A stretch of DNA of 64,000 bases. It comes from JADLGL01 sp963823045. GTDB lineage: Bacteria > Pseudomonadota > Alphaproteobacteria > Rhizobiales > Kaistiaceae. The notes below the pieces were generated by a model, which was not told where the DNA came from, did no database searches, and saw only the letters and a list, made by a program, of their open reading frames with translations. Location of the stretch: the NCBI GenBank assembly GCA_963823045.1, contig CAWGKA010000008.1, positions 62,001 through 126,000 on the forward strand. Direction: 5' to 3'. Below are positions 8,522-16,579 of the stretch, piece by piece; the stretch's first letter is position 1, and each line of letters starts with the position of its first letter. A program made the position numbers and the translations under genes.

Positions 8522-9550
8522 TTAGATGACGCCAAGCTTCTTCTGCAGCGACGAAGACGAGGTGGTGTACTGGAACACCAGCCGCTTGTCCGGATAGACG
8601 ATGTGGTGGATCGCCTGGGACATCAGCGCCACCTCATGGAAGCCGCAGAGGATCAGCTTGATCTTGCCCGGATAGGTCGAGATGTCGCCGACGGCGAAGA
8701 TGCCGGGCTCCGAGGTCTCGAACTTCGCGGTGTCGACCGGAACCAGATTCTCTTCGAGATTGATGCCCCAATTGGCGACCGGCCCGAGCTTCATGGTCAG
8801 GCCGAAGAACGGCAGAACCCGCGTTGCCGCGACATCGACCTCCTTGCCTTCCCGGTCCTTCACCGTGACGGCGGATACCTGGCCGTCGTCGCCCTTGAGC
8901 CCGGTCACCTGACCGACCACGAGGTTGATCTTGCCCTCGGCGAGCAGGTGCCTCATCTGATCGACGCTGTGCGGCGCACCGCGAAACTCGTCGCGGCGAT
9001 GGATGAGCGTCAGGCTCTTGGCGAGCGGCTGTAGGTTGAGCGTCCAGTCGAGCGCGGAATCACCGCCGCCCATGATGACGACGTCATGGCCGCGGAACTC
9101 CTCCATGCGGCGAACGGCGTAGTGAACCGAAGCGCCCTCATAGGCCTCGATACCCGGCACCGGCGGACGCTTCGGCTGAAAAGAGCCGCCGCCCGCGGCG
9201 ATCACCACCGCCTTGCAGCGGAATGTCGTGCCGGCATCCGTGGTCAGGCCGAAGCGACCATCATCCAGGCGCTCCAGCGATTCGACCATCTGGCCGAAGT
9301 GGAACTCCGGATGGAACGGTTCGATCTGCTTCATGAGATTGTCGATCAGGCCTTGCGCGCTGATCTCCGGATGGCCGGGAATGTCGTAGATCGGCTTCTC
9401 CGGGTAGAGCTCGGCGCACTGCCCGCCTGGCCGATCGAGGATGTCGATCAGATGGCATTTGATCTCGAGAAGACCAAGTTCGAACACCGCGAACAGGCCA
9501 ACGGGCCCAGCGCCGACGATCACGACATCGGTTTCAATTGCTTCACTCAT
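8522..9550 (-). CDS. Ferredoxin--NADP(+) reductase, thioredoxin-reductase type
   Basis: 342 residues. FAD-binding VVIVGAGPVGLFAVFELG at the N-terminus, RPGGQCAELYPEKPIYDIPG, the NADPH-binding VVIMGGGDSALDW at about residue 160, and GIFAVGDIST near the C-terminus, ending in a TSSSSLQKKLG tail. The redox CxxC of thioredoxin reductase is absent, as expected for the type 2 ferredoxin-NADP reductases of alphaproteobacteria and Firmicutes. ATG 9550 is chosen because GGGGAG lies 12 bases ahead of it; for the upstream ATG at 9562 that site would touch the start. A 2Fe-2S ferredoxin gene sits just upstream in the same direction and is a likely partner. Confidence 0.9.
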   Translation of the reverse strand: MSEAIETDVVIVGAGPVGLFAVFELGLLEIKCHLIDILDRPGGQCAELYPEKPIYDIPGHPEISAQGLIDNLMKQIEPFHPEFHFGQMVESLERLDDGRFGLTTDAGTTFRCKAVVIAAGGGSFQPKRPPVPGIEAYEGASVHYAVRRMEEFRGHDVVIMGGGDSALDWTLNLQPLAKSLTLIHRRDEFRGAPHSVDQMRHLLAEGKINLVVGQVTGLKGDDGQVSAVTVKDREGKEVDVAATRVLPFFGLTMKLGPVANWGINLEENLVPVDTAKFETSEPGIFAVGDISTYPGKIKLILCGFHEVALMSQAIHHIVYPDKRLVFQYTTSSSSLQKKLGVI

Positions 9551-9674
9551 GAAAAGGCCCATCTCCCCGGAATAGTTTTGCGGGCAGCTTTAGCTGCATA
9601 AGCCAGCAATTCAAAGCAACACATTGCACATCCGCCGCGTCGGCGGAGCAAAAACTTCGCGTCTGGCGTGTTGG

Positions 9675-9995
9675 TTAGCCTTGCCGTTCCGGGACCCGGA
9701 CGACCATGCCGTCGAGTTCGTCCGTCACGCGGATTTGACAGGAGAGCCTGGAGTTCGGGCGCACGTCGTAGCCGAAATCGAGCATGTCCTCTTCCATCGG
9801 CTCGGGTTCGCCGACGATCGGCATGAAGGCGTCGTCGATATAGACATGACAGGTGGCGCAGGCGCAGGCACCACCACACTCTGCCTCGATACCGGGCACC
9901 TGATTGTGGATCGCGGCCTCCATCACTGTGACGCCGTTCTCAGCATCAACCTCGTAGACCGTCTCGTCGGGCGTGATGTAGGTGATCTTTGCCAT
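9675..9995 (-). CDS. 2Fe-2S ferredoxin (adrenodoxin/FdxB type)
   Basis: 106 residues. The cluster ligands are in ECGGACACATCHVYID (C-x5-C-x2-C, about residues 40-50) with the fourth Cys in RLSCQIRVTDELDG, the standard arrangement of vertebrate-type ferredoxins. Such proteins serve iron-sulfur cluster assembly or cytochrome P450 and oxygenase systems. The stop lies 125 bp before the start of the ferredoxin reductase gene, on the same strand. No isc or suf genes are in the window. Confidence 0.92.
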   Translation of the reverse strand: MAKITYITPDETVYEVDAENGVTVMEAAIHNQVPGIEAECGGACACATCHVYIDDAFMPIVGEPEPMEEDMLDFGYDVRPNSRLSCQIRVTDELDGMVVRVPERQG

Positions 9996-10094
9996 TCGAC
10001 CTATCGCTGAAAATACGAGGGCCGGCGCCGGCTGCCGCCCAAGCGGCCTCCGGCCACGGCCAGGTTGCCCGCCATATAAGAGATTTGTCCGAGC

Positions 10095-10466
10095 CTATCC
10101 AGCGTCGGATTGTCGTGGCGACGGCGCCATCCTCGCTTCGAGGAAGGCAATAACCTCCGCCATGCTACGCGCAAGTTCGCCCACGGCGTCCGCGGTGAGC
10201 GTCTTGGCCTTCTCAATCCGTTCGGCGGCCTCGGCCAATTCAACCGCTCCGATAGCCCGCGCCGCGCCGACCAACCGATGAGCAGCGTCCGCCCGCTCCT
10301 GCTGGCCAGTTGCCCGCTCGATGGCGATCAGGGCGGCCGACGCATGTTCGCCGAACAGGCCGAGCACTTCGCGCTCAAGCGACGGATCGTCGAAGGTGAT
10401 TTCCTTGAGATGATCGAGGTCGACCGGACCTTCGGTCAACTCGCCCTCAGTCGTCCGCACCGACAT
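10095..10466 (-). CDS. Hpt (histidine phosphotransfer) domain protein
   Basis: 123 residues from ATG 10466. The helical domain contains DAAHRLVGAARAIGA (about residues 65-80), matching the Hpt signature HxLKGxAxxxGA with the phosphorylated His; the usual Lys two residues later is Val. A stand-alone Hpt protein relays phosphate between a hybrid kinase and response regulators. No kinase is adjacent. The start lies about 96 bp from a perfect CtrA box, so it may be part of a cell-cycle circuit. An in-frame extension to 10547 exists but looks noncoding. Confidence 0.75.
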   Translation of the reverse strand: MSVRTTEGELTEGPVDLDHLKEITFDDPSLEREVLGLFGEHASAALIAIERATGQQERADAAHRLVGAARAIGAVELAEAAERIEKAKTLTADAVGELARSMAEVIAFLEARMAPSPRQSDAG

Positions 10467-10870
10467 GGCTCTTTCGCCGCTCCAGTCTGACCAGTTGGGG
10501 ACGAAGCTAAGCCAAAGGGCCAAATCGATGGTTAACCCGACGACCATCCCGGCGAAGATTGTTAAAACATCGTTAACGCGTTCATTTGAGCACGCCGGGC
10601 CGCATTTTAGCCGGCTTTACCATACCTTTTGGAAGGGCGAGGGAAGCCTTGCAAAGCAAGAGTTTGTTGTTCCGGCGGCGCCAATGTGCGATGACCGTAA
10701 ACGTGGCGGCACGAGTGTGGCCATCACGGTCCGACGGCGGTCGGCCCGGCGTGAGGGAATGGTGTGAAGGCGGAATCACCCACCCAATCTGCTCGCGAAT
10801 TATCGAGGGGGGAATCCATCCTCGACCGGCGGCCGGAATTGTATTGAGTGCGGGCGCGAGGCTTTAGTTA
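10467..10870. other. 404 bp divergent intergenic region with a CtrA box
   Basis: Separates the Hpt gene (leftward) from the growth-pole-ring-like gene (rightward). It holds a perfect CtrA box at 10562-10576 and a further TTAACC half-site near 10532. TTAA also overlaps the start codon region at 10868-10871. No convincing ORF was seen. Confidence 0.6.
10562..10576. promoter_or_regulatory. CtrA box, TTAA-N7-TTAA
   Basis: TTAAAACATCGTTAA matches the CtrA consensus exactly. It is about 96 bases from the Hpt start and 295 bases from the growth-pole-ring-like start, so the leftward gene is the more likely target. Binding is inferred from sequence only. Confidence 0.6.
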
Positions 10871-13800
10871 ATGGCGACGAATCCACGATCCACTAATCCC
10901 GAAGCGGCCGTCTCGGCCGTTGAAGAGGCACTGCGGGCAGATTTCCGCGGCGACGAAAACTCCGGAGGTCCGGCGCCCACCGCATCGGCCCGAAACCGGG
11001 AGGCCGATGCGCCGCCCCGCAATGCGGGTCAAACCCGCCCCCAGGGCAGCCCGCAAGGCGCTGAACGTCCGCGCCAGGCCGCGCCGGCCGCTGCGCCGCG
11101 CCGTGCCGCGCGCCCGCAAACGACAGGCGGCGGCCGTACCGCTGCTGCCGCGGCAGCTCTCGCCGAGCCCGCACCGGCGCCCCCACCCCAGGACGCTCCG
11201 CGGGCCCGCCAGCAGGAACAGGAAGACGACCGGCCGCGCCAGCAGACGCGCGGCGGCGGTCGCTACGCCGCCAACGACGATCGCCGCGGCCTGACCGTCG
11301 CCTATCGTCGCCCGTCGCGGCTCATTTATCCGATCGCCGCCGTTCTCTCGGTTGCCTGGCTCATCGGCGCATTTGTCGTGATGAGCTCCACCTATGGCGG
11401 CGGTGTCTTCAATCCGACTGCCGCGCAGGTCGACGGATCGCCGAGCTTCGCCTCCGCGCTGATGATTCTGCTCGTGCCGGTGCTCATCATCTGGAGCATT
11501 GCCTCGATCGTTTGGCGCTCTCAGGAGCTCCGCATCCTCGGCCGTGCGCTCAACAACGTCGTCAGCCACCTTTCGGAGCCTGAGAATATCGCTGTCAATT
11601 CGGTCGTCAGCGTCAGCCAGGCCATCCGCCGCGAGATCACCGCCGTCGGTGACGGCATCGAACGCGCCATCGCCCGTGCCGGCGAACTCGAACTGCTGGT
11701 GCAGAACGAAGTCTCCGCGCTCGAACGCTCCTACAGCGACAACGAAGTTCGCATGCGCAGCCTGATCGACGACCTTGCCGGCCAGCGCGAAGCGATCCTC
11801 GTCAATTCCGAGCGCGTGCGCACCTCGATCGTGCGTGCCCAGGAATCGCTTTCCGAGGATCTCCGCCTCGCCGCAGACAACATCGCCGACAATGTCAGCC
11901 GCGCGGGCGGTCGCATTACCGAGGCGATGGCCGAGCGAGGGGAACAGATTTCATCGGCTCTCGGTGGCGCCGGCGAGGAAATGGTCGACAAGCTCGCCCT
12001 CCGCGGCGAAGACCTGATCCGCCGCCTCGGCACCACCGTCGCCGACGTATCGCAGAGCCTGGCCGCTACCAGCGCCGAGGTCACCGATGCGTTGCTTCAG
12101 CGTTCGACCGAGATCACCGAGACGCTCGAAACCTCGGGCCGCTCGATGGCCGATACGATCGCCGACCGCGGCCGCGAGGTCTCCGACACGCTTGCCCGTA
12201 TCGGCAACGACCTCACCGAGAACCTCGACCAGCGGACGATGGAGATCACTCAGTCGATCTCCGAGACCGGCAATCAGGTGGCCGAGACCATCTATGTCCA
12301 CGCCAAGGACGTGAACGCGGCGCTCAAGAACAACGCCGAGACCCTCCTCGTCGATCTCGCCCTGCGCGGCCAGGAGATCACCGAGAAGATGGACGAGACC
12401 GGCACCAACATCGCCGAGACCATCACCTCGGGCGGCGGCGAACTCGCCGAGCGTCTCGCCAAGACCGGCGACCGCATCTTCGAGGCGATCTCGGTTCATG
12501 GCTCGCAGCTGACCGACCGCCTCACCTCGACCGGCGAAACCATCGCCGACCTCATCGAGAACCGCACGGCGACGCTGCGTGAGACGATCGACAACGCCGC
12601 AGCGGCGGTCAACGAGACGTTCGATTCCCGCAGCGCCGAACTTACGTCGCGGCTCGCGACGGTCGGCGGGGAAGTCGCCAAGGCAATCGCCTCGCGCGGC
12701 CTCAAGATCAATGAGGCGATCATCGCTTCGGGCAACGAGATCTCCGAGACGCTGGATTCCAAGACAACGGCGATCAACGAGCTCATCACCGATTCCGGCA
12801 ACGAGATCGTCACCCGTATCTCGACGACCGGCAATGACATCCATTCGAAGATTGTCGAGGCGACTGGGTCGGTCGCCGACACGCTCGAAACCCGCGGCAT
12901 GGCGCTGCACAATATGATCATCGAATCGACCGGCCAGCTCGCCGAGTCGATCGAAAGCCGCGGCAACGCCATCCACGACAAGATCGTGGCGTCCGGCAGA
13001 GAAGTCGCCGGTTCGATCGAAACGCGTTCCGTCGAGGTTTACGAGCGGCTCATCACGGCCGCCAACGAGATCGCCGAGCGCGAATCCGAATTCGCCACCC
13101 GGCTCGATACCTTCGGCAGCGGCATCCAGGCACGCATTGATAGCGTCGGCGAGACGCTGGAGCTTAATGCCGAGCGCATCAACGAGGCGCTCGACACCCG
13201 TTCGAGCCAGATCAACAAGACCCTCATCGATCGCACCCGGCAGCTCGCCGAGGCCTTCTCGACGGGTCAGGAGCAGATTTCGGCCATCGTCGACGGCCAG
13301 CTTACGGACGTCACCTCGCGCCTTGGCGAGCGGACACAGGAGCTGGGCAACGTTCTCGAACAGCGCTTCAACAGCATCAACTACAGCCTCGACGAACAGG
13401 CGGCGCAGCTCGCCGAGACCTTCACGCGAGGCCGCGAGGCCTTCGCCGGTCTGGTCGAGACCCAGATGCGCGACGTCAGCTCCACCCTCGGCGAGCAGAC
13501 GAACGAACTCAGCAACGTTCTTGAGACCCGTCTGAGCGCCATCGATCAGGCCGTTGGCCGCCGCGCCGACCAGCTTGTCGAGCGTACCGAGCAGCTGTCC
13601 GGCATCCTCAATGAGCGGGTGTCGGTCATCAACGCCACGCTAGGCGCCCGCGCCGCCGAGATCACCGAGACCCTCGACGCTCGCACGAGGCAGTTCGAGG
13701 AGGTGATGGGCGACCGTCTCGGCGCCATCGTCGACACCGCGACCGAACGCACCAACAGCGTCGCAGAGACGATCCGCACGGCAATCGACGAAGCGACCCG

Positions 13801-15652
13801 GCGCATGGTCGAGGATTCCTCGGCCGTCAACGAACTGCTTCGTGGCGCCGCCTCGGAAGTGTCGGCCACGCTCAGCACGGCCACCTCGGATATCAACGAG
13901 TCGCTCGGCGGCCGGGCGATCGCCGTCACCGACGCGATCGAGCAGCGCACGCGCGAATTCAACGATGTCCTGCGCTCGCGCAATATTGAGCTCGCCAACC
14001 TCCTCGACAATCAGGGCAACACGCTGCTCCGCACGCTTGAGGAACGCGGCTCGGAGATCACCACGCGGGTCGTCGATGTCGGCGACACTATCCTCGACCT
14101 CCTGTCGACCAAGTCGGCGAAGATCGTCGAGATGGTGCTGGAGCGGAGCAACGAGGCCGTTGACGTGCTGACCCAGAGCGGCGAGCGCGTCTCCTCCTCC
14201 TTCGCCATCACCAACGAGAAGCTGCGCACCGACGTAACCGAGATTGTCGGCCATTTGGCGAAGTCCAACGACACGCTGCAAAAGCTGCTGTCGGGCACCG
14301 CGGCCAACCTCACGCAGATCCAGACCAACCTCGCCGAGCGCTCAGACGAGTTCCGCGAGACGATCGGCAAGGCCGTCGAGAACACCGACAAGTCGTCCTC
14401 GACGCTTTCCTATCAGGTCTCGCTGCTGCGAGGCGTTGCCGACGACGTTATGGAGCGCATCGGGTCCATCGCCGACCGCTTCGACACGCACAGCCGTTCG
14501 CTGACGGAAGCGGCGCGGCATGTGTCTGAGGCGAACCGCCAGATCGAGAGCACCATCGGCGAACGCCGTCAGGCGCTGGAACAGCTGGCTCAGAGCCTCA
14601 ACCAGCGCAGCGACGCCATCGAGATCATGATGAAGACCTTCTCCGACACTGTGGAGAAGTCTCTGAAGAGCGCCGAAGAACGCGCCGGAACGGTGTCCAA
14701 GACCCTCGGCGACAACGCCACCTCGACCTCGCTCGCCCTCAAGGACGCGTCGACGCAATTCGCCGATGTTACCGCCGAAATGCGTAAGATTGCCAAACAG
14801 ATGGAAGCAGAACTTACAGAAACACGCGAAGCGATGACGAAGGGGGTCTTCCAGCTGCCGCAAGAGGCGCGCGAGAACGCCGATTCGATGCGCCGCGTCG
14901 TTGCCGAGCAGATCGAGGCCCTCGCCGAACTCGCCGACATCGTCAACCGCAATGGCGGCTCGGTCGATGTTTCGCGGCCCCGGACCGCCTCGCTAGGCGC
15001 CCGCTCCGCCGAGGCGACGGCGACAGCAACGCCTCGCACCGCTCGCCCTGCGCAGCAGCGCGCGCTGCCGACCGCATCCGCCGAACCGGCCCCGACGCCG
15101 GTCGCCGCCCCGAACGGGAATGGTGCAGCCGGCCTCATCAACGACGTCGCCGACGAGGCCCCGACCGCCGCCACAGCGCCGCAGGCTGGCGCCCAGGGCA
15201 AGGGCTGGATGTCGAACCTCCTTCGCCGTGCGTCGGACGATGCGCCCACCCCTGCACCGGAGACCTCCACCAACGGCGCCGCGCCAGGAACCGCCGAGGG
15301 CAACGGCAAGATGAACAAGGCGCTCGGATCGCTGTCGGCCGACATCGCCAAGGCGATCGACCACAACGCCGCCATCGAGGTGTGGAGCCGTTACAATCGC
15401 GGTGAGAAGAACGCCTTCACGCGGCGGCTCTACACGCTTCAGGGCCAGCACACCTTCGACGAGATCCGGAAGAAATATCAGAAGAGCCCCGAGTTCCGGA
15501 CCGCCGTTGACCGCTATGTCACCGACTTCGAGCGGTTGCTTGCGGAGGCCAACAAGAACGGCGCCGACAAGAAGGCGGGCGAAAACTACCTCGTCTCAGA
15601 CACTGGCAAGGTCTACACGATGCTTGCCCATGCCAGCGGTCGCTTCGACTAG
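10871..15652 (+). CDS. Giant membrane-anchored coiled-coil protein, growth pole ring (GPR)-like
   Basis: 1593 residues. A Pro/Ala/Gln-rich cytoplasmic-type N-terminus (1-145) is followed by two membrane segments at about 151-173 and 193-216. A helical region runs from about 220 to 1380, then a Pro/Ala-rich linker and a conserved C-terminal domain (about 1480-1593). Residues 401-730 are fifteen consecutive 22-residue repeats without a gap. Rhizobiales encode such proteins, often labelled kinesin-like or apolipoprotein-like; the Agrobacterium member GPR forms a ring at the growing pole and is needed for rod shape. This one is shorter than the 2115-residue Agrobacterium GPR. The role here is by analogy. 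A conserved small companion gene follows 102 bp downstream. Confidence 0.75.
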   Translation: MATNPRSTNPEAAVSAVEEALRADFRGDENSGGPAPTASARNREADAPPRNAGQTRPQGSPQGAERPRQAAPAAAPRRAARPQTTGGGRTAAAAAALAEPAPAPPPQDAPRARQQEQEDDRPRQQTRGGGRYAANDDRRGLTVAYRRPSRLIYPIAAVLSVAWLIGAFVVMSSTYGGGVFNPTAAQVDGSPSFASALMILLVPVLIIWSIASIVWRSQELRILGRALNNVVSHLSEPENIAVNSVVSVSQAIRREITAVGDGIERAIARAGELELLVQNEVSALERSYSDNEVRMRSLIDDLAGQREAILVNSERVRTSIVRAQESLSEDLRLAADNIADNVSRAGGRITEAMAERGEQISSALGGAGEEMVDKLALRGEDLIRRLGTTVADVSQSLAATSAEVTDALLQRSTEITETLETSGRSMADTIADRGREVSDTLARIGNDLTENLDQRTMEITQSISETGNQVAETIYVHAKDVNAALKNNAETLLVDLALRGQEITEKMDETGTNIAETITSGGGELAERLAKTGDRIFEAISVHGSQLTDRLTSTGETIADLIENRTATLRETIDNAAAAVNETFDSRSAELTSRLATVGGEVAKAIASRGLKINEAIIASGNEISETLDSKTTAINELITDSGNEIVTRISTTGNDIHSKIVEATGSVADTLETRGMALHNMIIESTGQLAESIESRGNAIHDKIVASGREVAGSIETRSVEVYERLITAANEIAERESEFATRLDTFGSGIQARIDSVGETLELNAERINEALDTRSSQINKTLIDRTRQLAEAFSTGQEQISAIVDGQLTDVTSRLGERTQELGNVLEQRFNSINYSLDEQAAQLAETFTRGREAFAGLVETQMRDVSSTLGEQTNELSNVLETRLSAIDQAVGRRADQLVERTEQLSGILNERVSVINATLGARAAEITETLDARTRQFEEVMGDRLGAIVDTATERTNSVAETIRTAIDEATRRMVEDSSAVNELLRGAASEVSATLSTATSDINESLGGRAIAVTDAIEQRTREFNDVLRSRNIELANLLDNQGNTLLRTLEERGSEITTRVVDVGDTILDLLSTKSAKIVEMVLERSNEAVDVLTQSGERVSSSFAITNEKLRTDVTEIVGHLAKSNDTLQKLLSGTAANLTQIQTNLAERSDEFRETIGKAVENTDKSSSTLSYQVSLLRGVADDVMERIGSIADRFDTHSRSLTEAARHVSEANRQIESTIGERRQALEQLAQSLNQRSDAIEIMMKTFSDTVEKSLKSAEERAGTVSKTLGDNATSTSLALKDASTQFADVTAEMRKIAKQMEAELTETREAMTKGVFQLPQEARENADSMRRVVAEQIEALAELADIVNRNGGSVDVSRPRTASLGARSAEATATATPRTARPAQQRALPTASAEPAPTPVAAPNGNGAAGLINDVADEAPTAATAPQAGAQGKGWMSNLLRRASDDAPTPAPETSTNGAAPGTAEGNGKMNKALGSLSADIAKAIDHNAAIEVWSRYNRGEKNAFTRRLYTLQGQHTFDEIRKKYQKSPEFRTAVDRYVTDFERLLAEANKNGADKKAGENYLVSDTGKVYTMLAHASGRFD
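12071..13060 (+). repeat. Fifteen in-register 22-residue (66 bp) repeats inside the GPR-like gene
   Basis: Units such as GDRIFEAISVHGSQLTDRLT and GNEISETLDSKTTAINELIT follow each other every 22 residues from Ser401 to Ala730. The frequent first residue is Gly, with Ile/Leu/Val at fixed positions 4, 8, 15 and 19. Two 11-residue units per repeat suggest a hendecad, nearly straight coiled coil. The DNA is diverged between units, so this is a protein-level repeat. Confidence 0.8.
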
Positions 15653-15672
15653 CGGAGCGAGCAGCTAAACCC

Positions 15673-15719
15673 AATCGCAACCTATTGCCGCCAATAGTGC
15701 GGCAATAGGGCTTGCGATT
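15673..15719. terminator. Long inverted repeat between the GPR-like gene and its companion
   Basis: AATCGCAACCTATTGCCGC (15673-15691) pairs with GCGGCAATAGG (15699-15709) and TTGCGATT (15712-15719), leaving a 7-base loop and a 2-base bulge: 19 paired bases. There is no T run, so it may be a transcript-stabilising hairpin or a factor-dependent terminator. It lies 20 bp after the stop and 36 bp before the next start. Confidence 0.55.
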
Positions 15720-15754
15720 CGTCGCCGGCCCACGTTGCGAGTTGGGTTGAGTTG

Positions 15755-16570
15755 ATGTCGCGTAGTGCCCCGCCGAGCCGTCCGTCGGACGACGATTATC
15801 AGGCCATCGAGGCTGCGGTGATGGAGACGGCGCGCGGGCGCTGGTTTCTCGCCGAATACGCCAAACGTAACCGTTCAGCCGACACTGCCAGCATCCTCGA
15901 AGCGATCACGCAGCTTGAAGAACTGGCCGCGCCGCTCGAAGACGCTCCCGACACGGAGCAACTTCGCGCGCTCATGAACACGCTGTCGGAGGCCCGCACC
16001 GCCACATGGCAGGGGCTTGCCGACAAGACCGGCCGCCCCGGTCATGACAGGCCGCGGCAGGCGGCGGAAAGCGCCATCGCCGCCATCCGACGCTGCGGCG
16101 ACAAGATCCGCGAAGTTGCCTTTGAACTCCGCGAAACGGCGCGCATGGAAATCTATGCGAACGCGCTCGACCTCTACTGCGCCGATCTCGCCAGCGCCAC
16201 GTCGCTGGGCGAAGGCGCGACCCGCCGTCTTGCGGATCTCGCAGCCCTCGTCGCGAAGGTCGAGTCCCGTCTGGCGGCGCTCTTGGGCAATAGCGATCCA
16301 GTCCATCGAGGTGAGGATTCACGGCCGTCGACGCAGGTCGCTCCGCCGACCGTCCCGGAGTCCACATCCGCCACAGCGGTCGCCAAGCAAGCCGATAAGA
16401 AACCGGTGTCGGAGGAGAAGGCAAAGGGGCCAGCCAACTTCACGCCCGTCGCCACGACGCTGGCTCCGGCCCTCGCCGACAGCACGCCGCCTCCTGCGCC
16501 GTCAGCGCCGGCGCAGCAACCTCAGGCCAGCACGGACGCCAATGTGCTGATGTTCATCAACCCGGTCTAA
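15755..16570 (+). CDS. Conserved hypothetical protein, companion of the GPR-like protein
   Basis: 271 residues from ATG 15755 (an in-frame TTG lies three bases earlier). The N-terminal half is helical and starts with DDYQAIEAAVMETARGRWFL and AEYAKRNRSADTASIL, a block I recall in many Rhizobiales hypothetical proteins. The last third is Pro/Ala-rich with a short conserved end VLMFINPV. No signal peptide or membrane segment. The position behind the GPR-like gene suggests a shared role, possibly at the cell pole; no function is assigned. Confidence 0.7.
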   Translation: MSRSAPPSRPSDDDYQAIEAAVMETARGRWFLAEYAKRNRSADTASILEAITQLEELAAPLEDAPDTEQLRALMNTLSEARTATWQGLADKTGRPGHDRPRQAAESAIAAIRRCGDKIREVAFELRETARMEIYANALDLYCADLASATSLGEGATRRLADLAALVAKVESRLAALLGNSDPVHRGEDSRPSTQVAPPTVPESTSATAVAKQADKKPVSEEKAKGPANFTPVATTLAPALADSTPPPAPSAPAQQPQASTDANVLMFINPV

Positions 16571-16579
16571 CCGGCGCGA

